64,000 nucleotides of DNA from Oreocharis arfaki. Taxonomy: Eukaryota; Chordata; Aves; Passeriformes; Paramythiidae. Of this stretch, positions 61,401 through 64,000 are shown in pieces. Position 1 is the first letter of the stretch, and each line of letters opens with the position of its first letter. The notes under the pieces are model-generated. The model made no database searches. It was not told the origin of the DNA and worked only from the letters and a program-made list of their open reading frames with translations. The stretch lies in contig VZRR01012727.1 of the NCBI GenBank assembly GCA_013398015.1, positions 1,913,231 to 1,977,230 on the forward strand. The letters run 5' to 3'. A program made the position numbers and the translations under genes.

Positions 61401-64000
61401 GTGATGGGGCAGATATGGATGCTGAATTTCCTCATGTGTCCCAGAAAAACGGGTAATGAATGTCTGGAGATTTCCTGCTTCAGGGAGCTGAAGAGCTAGG
61501 AAGCCATTCCAGGGTTCTGCCAAACTCCCTATGACAATAGGAAAGCTGTTTCCTTAGAAAGTCGTATCATATGACCTTTACTGATGAAAATTAAAGATCT
61601 ATGCAGACTAAGTGTGTAAGAACCTAAAATCTAGTCACTGGATCAGGTTGTACATTTTTCTGTTTGGAATATTATGGTAGTTTATTACAAATTATACTGA
61701 CTGAATATGGTAGAGAAAATCCCAGTTAAAATGGTGCCACATACTTTTGGAGTTGTGAAAAATATTGATAAAACTCTTCTTGTGTCTACAAATTCAGAGC
61801 CTGCAGACCTCAGATGTGAAAAATCATTTTGTGAAAAGCTGGAAAATTTATCACCCAACCGTCGGTACCACTGCATTGGATCCATACATTTTAATGAAAA
61901 AGATGTTGTCAAACAAAGCTTCCCCATATATACAGACTATGGTGGTAAGTGTAACGCTTACTTTTGCTTTACATTCCACGTATTTCTGGGAAGCCCTACC
62001 ATGAACCCCATTATCTGTGTTTCCTGGGGCCATCTTCAACGGCCAGTTGAAGATACACTTTGAGCAGCATTCTCAGCCACACTCAGGTTCTCCTTCAGCT
62101 CGTCCTTCCTGGTCTCCTGCCCTTGTGGTTGTTCTTTGGTTGCAGTCACCCTCTCAGTCCTCCAGGCTGATGATGCTGTTCTTTCCTTCTATCAGACACT
62201 GTGATAATTTTTTGTTGTTTTTTCGGAGGCTGAGAACGTGGTCAAATAAGGAATTTTGAATGAAGACACACACACAAAAAAAGTGCAGACCTAGTCTGAA
62301 ACAAGTCTTAAATTCTTGATTTGAATACTGGACAATTTTAGTAAAATGTGATGTTGCTGTATTCACCCTGTCCCAAATTAAGTAAGGATGAAACTACTGT
62401 AATATGATGTTTTTACATATACTCAGTTTATACTTACGTATAATTTCTTGAAATAGAGTAGAAAAATATTACATGTTGTTGGTATCTTGCTTTAGTGTCA
62501 GATGACATTTAATTTAATTAATCCAAGTAGGTAAAAAGAGGAATACTTGCATTTTCATTTATTGCTAATTATTGTTATTTTTCTTTTACAACAGTTCCAA
62601 AAGCACCACAAAACCTCAGCGTAGGGAATATAAATACCAGAGGTGTCACAGTTACATGGATGAAACCTGAGAACACTTCAAATGGTCCCATAGATGGCTA
62701 CTCTGTGAAATTCTTTGTGGAAGGCCAAAGTAAGTATATTCACTGTTAAATAATTCATGTCATGTATGCAATTACAGAGCACCAAACATAATGCACTGTC
62801 AAGTCCTACTGGAATCTCTTAACACTGCAGTTTTGGTTTTTTTAAACAAACGTTTAAATTTCTTTCCTTTGAGGTCGTTCCAGTTGAACTTTCAGTTGAG
62901 ATTATTCAGTTTGCCATGTCACAACATGATTCTGTCACTCTCCAGTTGGCATAAACACACGGCAGTTAGGCATAAACATGTTTAGATGGGTATAGCCAGA
63001 GGATGGTCTTCTACTGAATGGCCACTCCTATCAGACATGCTGCTCTAGGCCACCTTATATTTCAATGAATAAATTTGTATCCATTGCACTGGGATCATGT
63101 TCTCCAGATGCAAGCTCTTCTTCAAAACAAGAAATGGACAATGAGTTTTTTAAAATGAAGAGCCTGATAATAATAAATATATATCAGGTTTAAGCTAGTC
63201 CTGGCTTGATTCATCCTTTAGGCTTAATTCAGCCTTTCTGTTCACATACTGCAGGTTATGTAAACCTGGGCTGCCACAGGAACCAAGGCTATCATGCTCC
63301 TGTGACCCCTGATGCCAATAATCTCTCCCATTCTCCATGCCCCAAATTTGACCACAACCCGAAAGGGTGGCAGCCCCATGAGCCAGTGTCTGTGGCTGCT
63401 TTGGCTTGGCCAGTGTAGGAGACTGAGGTAGCGATGTGTGGGTGCAAGGAGGTCACATCGGGAGCGGGCAGAAGGAAACAAGGAAAGGCCATGGCATCCC
63501 AGTTCCCCAGGCCACCAAAGCCCCAGCTGCAGTGTGGGTAGTAGCTTTGCTCATGTTGCTTCTCATGCAATTCCTTTCTCTCCTGTTCGCCAGTCCTGAA
63601 AGCAGGACTACCACAACATCTCTGGCATCACACCAGGACAGACTTGCTCAGTGTGCAGAGTGACACATTCCTGCTTAGGCCTTCCCAGGCTGAATGCACT
63701 CTCTCTATACGAATACTCTCTACATTTTTATATATTTCCTCCTCTTCCCGAGCCTTCACTTAGCATTAGTAAGCAAAGCAAAGCAAAGCAACCAAGTTAA
63801 GGTAATTAAAATAGAAGTACACAGGACAGTGATTTCAGGTAGCTCTGATAAAGCGTAAGAGTTCTTGTCTTCCTAATATAGAGTTCATTAATTTCATTAA
63901 TTAATTTCATTTTTCAGGTGTTCATGACACAGAAATCAAGGCAACTTCCTATACTTTCAATGGATTTGAACCTTATACATCAGGTTTTGTATCTGTGACT
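22329..64000 (+). CDS. PTPRC: PTPRC (CD45) gene, 5' part, continues beyond the window
   Basis: CD45 is the abundant leukocyte receptor-type tyrosine phosphatase that dephosphorylates regulatory tyrosines of Src-family kinases in antigen-receptor signalling. The coding join visible here is 22560-22626, 56991-57017, 57448-57588, 58379-58477, 59823-59855, 60079-60303, 60853-60981, 61798-61944, 62595-62729 and 63918-64000: 1086 nt, 362 codons, one open frame. Identification rests on the signal peptide 'MFLWLKLLAFG', nearly the same as in mammals; a 27-nt next exon as in human; a Ser/Thr/Pro-rich region; a cysteine-rich domain; and FN3-like modules, with all coding introns phase 1. The transmembrane and both phosphatase domains must lie downstream and are not seen. 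Exon edges are inferred from splice consensus and frame. Confidence 0.93.
22509..22626 (+). CDS. PTPRC: PTPRC exon 2: 5' UTR plus signal peptide (coding 22560-22626)
   Basis: The acceptor is a pyrimidine-rich tract ending 'ctttccag' at 22508. The donor is AAAG|GTAGGT at 22627. The first 51 nt are untranslated and hold the upstream ORF. Translation from 22560 gives MFLWLKLLAFGVAFLG then QDAFLK, with the first base of Gly-23 at the exon end (phase 1). Human CD45 starts MTMYLWLKLLAFGFAFL, so the bird copy uses the position of the second human Met; where human has the first ATG this sequence has ATA. Residues 1-23 form a hydrophobic signal peptide, and cleavage before Gln-24 is expected by analogy. 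This is the strongest single piece of evidence for the gene. Confidence 0.95.
22519..22557 (+). CDS. Upstream ORF in the PTPRC leader, 12 codons
   Basis: An ATG at 22519 in exon 2 opens a 12-codon frame, peptide MLFHKDTPDFQK, ending at TAA 22555-22557, two bases before the main ATG at 22560. Its start context is weak (C at -3, C at +4), whereas the main start has A at -3. The human leader as I remember it has an upstream ORF of the same length at the same place, with the pattern MLF..DT.DFQ. This suggests a role in tuning reinitiation or leaky scanning onto the CD45 start. It may instead be only a conserved leader. Confidence 0.5.
   Translation: MLFHKDTPDFQK
22627..25057. other. PTPRC intron 2, 5' part, nothing recognised
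   Basis: AT-rich intronic sequence with a T run at 23847-23861. A 144-codon open frame at 24251-24685 (+) encodes a Leu-rich hydrophobic stretch but matches no family I know and has no splice logic linking it to PTPRC. I treat it as chance. Confidence 0.6.
25605..26170. repeat. Degenerate GC-rich tandem repeat inside the retroviral relic
   Basis: Diverged units of roughly 50 bp recur with motifs such as 'ggatttatccacagccacag', 'gtccctTcaggg', 'acctgctg' and 'ccagcacgg'. The units vary in length and identity, so it is an old minisatellite-like array. It lies in what would be the leader-side internal region of the retroviral element (minus sense). I see no protein-coding meaning, although long open frames arise here because stop codons are scarce. 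Confidence 0.6.
26291..26428 (-). pseudogene. Short leader ORF of the retroviral relic
   Basis: On the minus strand, an ATG complementary to 26426-26428 opens a 45-codon frame ending at 26291. The predicted peptide is hydrophobic at its start and end, Cys- and Leu-rich, and resembles a signal peptide. It lies about 45 bp inside the element from the primer-binding-site-like segment, so it belongs to the retroviral leader and not to PTPRC. It may be a remnant of a small element-encoded peptide or fortuitous. No function is claimed. Confidence 0.3.
26473..26490 (-). other. Primer-binding-site-like sequence of the retroviral relic
   Basis: Read on the minus strand, 'tggcacccaatatagggc' agrees at 14 of 18 positions with the tRNA-Lys(1,2)-type retroviral primer-binding site. 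It sits 11 bases inside the LTR boundary, farther than the usual 0-3 bases. It supports minus-strand orientation for this element. Confidence 0.5.
26502..27050 (-). mobile_element. LTR, about 549 bp, minus orientation
   Basis: On the minus strand it begins TG and ends 'ggttaaaccaca'. Recognisable blocks include a TATA-like 'cagtataagg' (complement of about 26779-26788), 'ctttatctcaaccca' and 'gtgatggcatttgtg'. These match an LTR family I know as common in bird genomes, of the ERVL/ERVK type; I cannot assign the subfamily by eye. The copy is diverged. Confidence 0.75.
30871..30895. repeat. Perfect 25-bp palindrome
   Basis: Arms 'agcatatgattt' and 'aaatcatatgct' surround a single central A. 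It could form a hairpin or bind a homodimeric protein, and each arm contains CATATG. No gene function can be assigned. Confidence 0.8.
32493..32517. repeat. T25-type homopolymer tract
   Basis: Roughly 25 consecutive T. No target-site duplication or retroposon body was recognised beside it. Confidence 0.8.
47579..47712 (-). mobile_element. CR1 LINE 3' fragment
   Basis: The + strand carries 'aggttggaaagacctttgag', 'atcatgaagtccaacc' and, farther on, 'cacctccaggga', which are the reverse complement of the CR1 3' end. Truncated and diverged. Confidence 0.85.
47713..49614. other. PTPRC intron 2 between two CR1 pieces, nothing recognised
   Basis: No exon, RNA gene or repeat was recognised. A moderately GC-rich part near 48950-49260 has open frames in several registers without a recognisable product. 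Confidence 0.5.
49615..49688 (-). mobile_element. CR1 LINE 3'-terminal fragment
   Basis: Motifs 'agaatcacagactcatag', 'cttgggttggaacagacg' and 'catcattcagttgcagcc' match a diverged CR1 3' end in reverse complement. Only about 75 bp remain. Confidence 0.7.
49689..55144. other. PTPRC intron 2, 3' part, nothing recognised
   Basis: No exon or RNA gene was recognised. A perfect 10-bp inverted repeat (tatcctcctc at 51490-51499, gaggaggata at 51507-51516, 7-base loop) could form a hairpin, but no T run follows and it is not a bacterial terminator. A diverged direct repeat with 28-bp spacing lies at 54747-54798 ('tagtagcaatata'). Confidence 0.5.
55145..55206 (+). mobile_element. CR1 LINE 3'-terminal fragment
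   Basis: 'gggaccaggtgatctcttga' followed by 'ggtcacttccaacttggag' is the sense-strand CR1 3' end. The orientation is opposite to the CR1 pieces further upstream. Confidence 0.75.
55207..56675. other. PTPRC intron 2 near exon 3, nothing recognised
   Basis: AT-rich intronic sequence. An imperfect AAGATA-like repeat occupies about 55938-55972. No exon was recognised. Confidence 0.5.
56676..56797 (+). mobile_element. CR1 LINE 3' end, with terminal repeats
   Basis: 'ccctgagcaacctgatct' leads to 'catccctgcccatggcaagg' and ends with three copies of a 'attctatg'-like terminal unit (56770-56797). This is the intact-looking 3' terminus of a truncated CR1 in + orientation, ending about 190 bp before PTPRC exon 3. 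Confidence 0.9.
56991..57017 (+). CDS. PTPRC: PTPRC exon 3, 27 nt microexon
   Basis: The acceptor is a long pyrimidine tract ending 'tctttttcag' at 56990. The donor is CCTG|GTAAGA at 57018. It encodes Gly-23 (split codon) then QETTMTTP, residues 24-31, the start of the mature chain and of the mucin-like region. Human exon 3 is also 27 nt and encodes a similar Ser/Thr/Pro stretch. Both flanking introns are phase 1, so inclusion or skipping preserves frame. Confidence 0.9.
57018..57447. other. PTPRC intron 3
   Basis: A 430-bp intron. A phase-compatible exon-like stretch at about 57333-57411 (AG before it, GTGAAG after it) would encode a Ser/Pro-rich segment. It ends only 36 bp before the next acceptor, so it could be used only as an alternative to that exon, not joined to it. 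I do not annotate it as an exon. Confidence 0.6.
57448..57588 (+). CDS. PTPRC: PTPRC exon 4, mucin-like, likely alternatively spliced
   Basis: The acceptor 'ctctcaccacag' ends at 57447 and the donor is ACAG|GTTTGC at 57589, a weak donor. The exon is 141 nt, phase 1 at both ends, residues 32-78. The product is Ser/Thr/Pro/Ala-rich with sequons NST, NSS and NGS, as expected for the heavily O-glycosylated region encoded in mammals by exons 4-6 (A, B, C). It is much more GC-rich than its surroundings and is open in two other registers as well. It is the only clear variable-type exon in this window. Which of the mammalian A/B/C exons it corresponds to cannot be told from the sequence. Confidence 0.85.
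57589..58378. other. PTPRC intron 4
   Basis: About 790 bp. I searched for further mucin exons in phase 1. The most exon-like acceptor ('ctctctgctctcag' near 57627) leads into a stop after one codon, so it was not accepted. Nothing else was recognised. Confidence 0.6.
58379..58477 (+). CDS. PTPRC: PTPRC exon 5, Ser/Thr-rich
   Basis: The acceptor 'tttattttcttacag' ends at 58378. The donor is ATAG|GTGACA at 58478, also weaker than the donors downstream. It is 99 nt, phase 1 at both ends, residues 79-111, beginning DDYNSTSLHSTTSS and rich in Ser/Thr with one sequon (NST). Its start resembles human exon 7 (DAYLNAS..), so I think it is the counterpart of that exon rather than of A, B or C. It can be skipped without a frameshift. 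Confidence 0.88.
   Translation: MITIQHPCTAPPHQSACQQALGSAPLSAPLTQ
58478..59822. other. PTPRC intron 5
   Basis: About 1.35 kb. No exon or repeat family was recognised. Confidence 0.6.
59823..59855 (+). CDS. PTPRC: PTPRC exon 6, 33 nt microexon
   Basis: The acceptor 'cttttctcacag' ends at 59822 and the donor is TGTG|GTAAGA at 59856. It encodes ETTTVIPEEPC, residues 112-122: the last mucin-like residues and the first ectodomain cysteine. It corresponds to the human segment ending ..PSKPTC just before the cysteine-rich domain. Frame and phase (1-1) fit both neighbours. Confidence 0.88.
60079..60303 (+). CDS. PTPRC: PTPRC exon 7, cysteine-rich first domain
   Basis: The acceptor 'gctttttcttttag' ends at 60078 and the donor is AAAG|GTAGGT at 60304. 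It is 225 nt, phase 1-1, residues 123-197, the same size as the human equivalent as I remember it. It holds three cysteines (in contexts DCND, KCKR and RCSD) and one sequon (NIT). The segment 'AEVELKNLPEGREY' fits the tail of an FN3-like strand pattern. This is the membrane-distal globular domain (d1) that follows the mucin region in CD45. Confidence 0.9.
60304..60852. other. PTPRC intron 7
   Basis: About 550 bp, AT-rich, with a T run near 60332-60342. Nothing else was recognised. Confidence 0.6.
60853..60981 (+). CDS. PTPRC: PTPRC exon 8, first half of FN3-like domain d2
   Basis: The acceptor 'cttccttttcag' ends at 60852 and the donor is AAAA|GTGGGT at 60982. It is 129 nt, phase 1-1, residues 198-240. 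It contains three cysteines (LCRN, ACAS, TCNG) and three sequons (NTS, NSS, NGT). The hydrophobic-alternating 'SLACASVTVTC' is like the central strands of an FN3 fold and lines up with 'TTICLKW..' of human CD45. Heavy N-glycosylation is expected. The domain is completed by the next exon. Confidence 0.88.
60982..61797. other. PTPRC intron 8
   Basis: About 816 bp, with a GC-richer part near 61230-61400 where no exon in phase was recognised. The open frame of exon 9 extends back into this intron to an alternative AG at 61713. Confidence 0.6.
61798..61944 (+). CDS. PTPRC: PTPRC exon 9, second half of FN3-like domain d2
   Basis: The donor TGGTG|GTAAGT at 61945 is strong. For the start I chose the AG at 61796-61797 ('cttcttgtgtctacaaattcag'), because it has the better pyrimidine tract and gives 49 residues (241-289), close to the human segment. 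An alternative AG at 61712-61713 is also in frame and would add 28 residues. The product has three cysteines (RCEK, FCEK, HCIG), 'KLENLSPNRRYHC' like human 'KLENLEPEHEYKC', and ends ..IYTDYG like human ..IKTDFG. That match makes the identification firm. Phase is 1-1. Confidence 0.85.
61945..62594. other. PTPRC intron 9
   Basis: About 650 bp. Nothing recognised beyond ordinary intronic sequence. Confidence 0.6.
62595..62729 (+). CDS. PTPRC: PTPRC exon 10, first half of FN3 domain d3
   Basis: The acceptor 'ttcttttacaacag' ends at 62594 and the donor is CAAA|GTAAGT at 62730. It is 135 nt, phase 1-1, residues 290-334. It starts VPKAPQNLSVG and contains 'GVTVTWMKPE' and 'GPIDGYSVKF', the standard FN3 pattern: Pro-rich A strand, Trp in strand B/C, Tyr in C'. 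Two sequons (NLS, NTS). It corresponds to the human module containing 'GVITWNPPQ'. Confidence 0.92.
62730..63917. other. PTPRC intron 10
   Basis: About 1.19 kb. It holds a short AAGCA microsatellite at 63771-63791 (four units). No additional exon was recognised. Confidence 0.6.
63918..64000 (+). CDS. PTPRC: PTPRC exon 11, partial, runs off the window
   Basis: The acceptor 'ttaatttcatttttcag' ends at 63917. The visible 83 nt complete a split Ser codon and encode residues 335-362, including 'YTFNGFEPYTSGFVSV', the 'L.PYT.Y....' segment of the C-terminal half of an FN3 domain (human 'YDLQNLKPYTKYVLSL'). It continues d3. The donor and the remaining exons lie beyond base 64000. Confidence 0.9.

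Noticed and set aside
1..64000. CRISPR arrays, bacterial operons, phage or plasmid features
   Set aside because: None seen. The window is vertebrate nuclear DNA with spliced exons and avian retroposons.

Overview
The window reads as nuclear DNA of a bird. It carries several CR1 retroposon 3' ends with the avian-type terminal octamer region, a degenerate avian endogenous retrovirus with an LTR type common in birds, AT-rich non-coding sequence, long introns and GT/AG splicing. The species cannot be named from the sequence alone.

The only gene I can support is the 5' part of PTPRC (CD45, the leukocyte receptor-type protein tyrosine phosphatase) on the + strand. Bases 1-22328 look intergenic, with repeats but no recognised coding exon. 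A promoter-like stretch with adjacent ETS and ISRE-type motifs (about 22286-22307) precedes a non-coding exon 1 (about 22329-22423), which matches the human CD45 5' leader as I remember it. Exon 2 (22509-22626) carries a 12-codon upstream ORF and then the signal peptide start at 22560. A 34.4 kb intron follows (22627-56990) and holds the retroviral relic (25058-27050), two CR1 pieces in minus orientation and two in plus orientation.

Nine more coding exons follow: 56991-57017, 57448-57588, 58379-58477, 59823-59855, 60079-60303, 60853-60981, 61798-61944, 62595-62729, and 63918 to beyond the window end. Every coding intron is phase 1, so any of these exons can be skipped without a frameshift, which is the arrangement that supports CD45 isoforms. 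Joined from the ATG they give 1086 nt, or 362 residues: signal peptide (1-23), short mucin-like Ser/Thr/Pro-rich region (24-122), cysteine-rich first domain (123-197), a first fibronectin-III-like domain (198-289) and the start of a second (290-362). The rest of the ectodomain, the membrane span and both phosphatase domains lie beyond base 64000.

No undescribed multi-gene system was found. The observations most worth following up are the upstream ORF directly before the CD45 start, which seems to match the human one in length and sequence; the single clear alternative mucin exon with weak splice donors; and the retroviral relic, whose two ends are inverted relative to each other yet sit inside what looks like one 5-bp target-site duplication.
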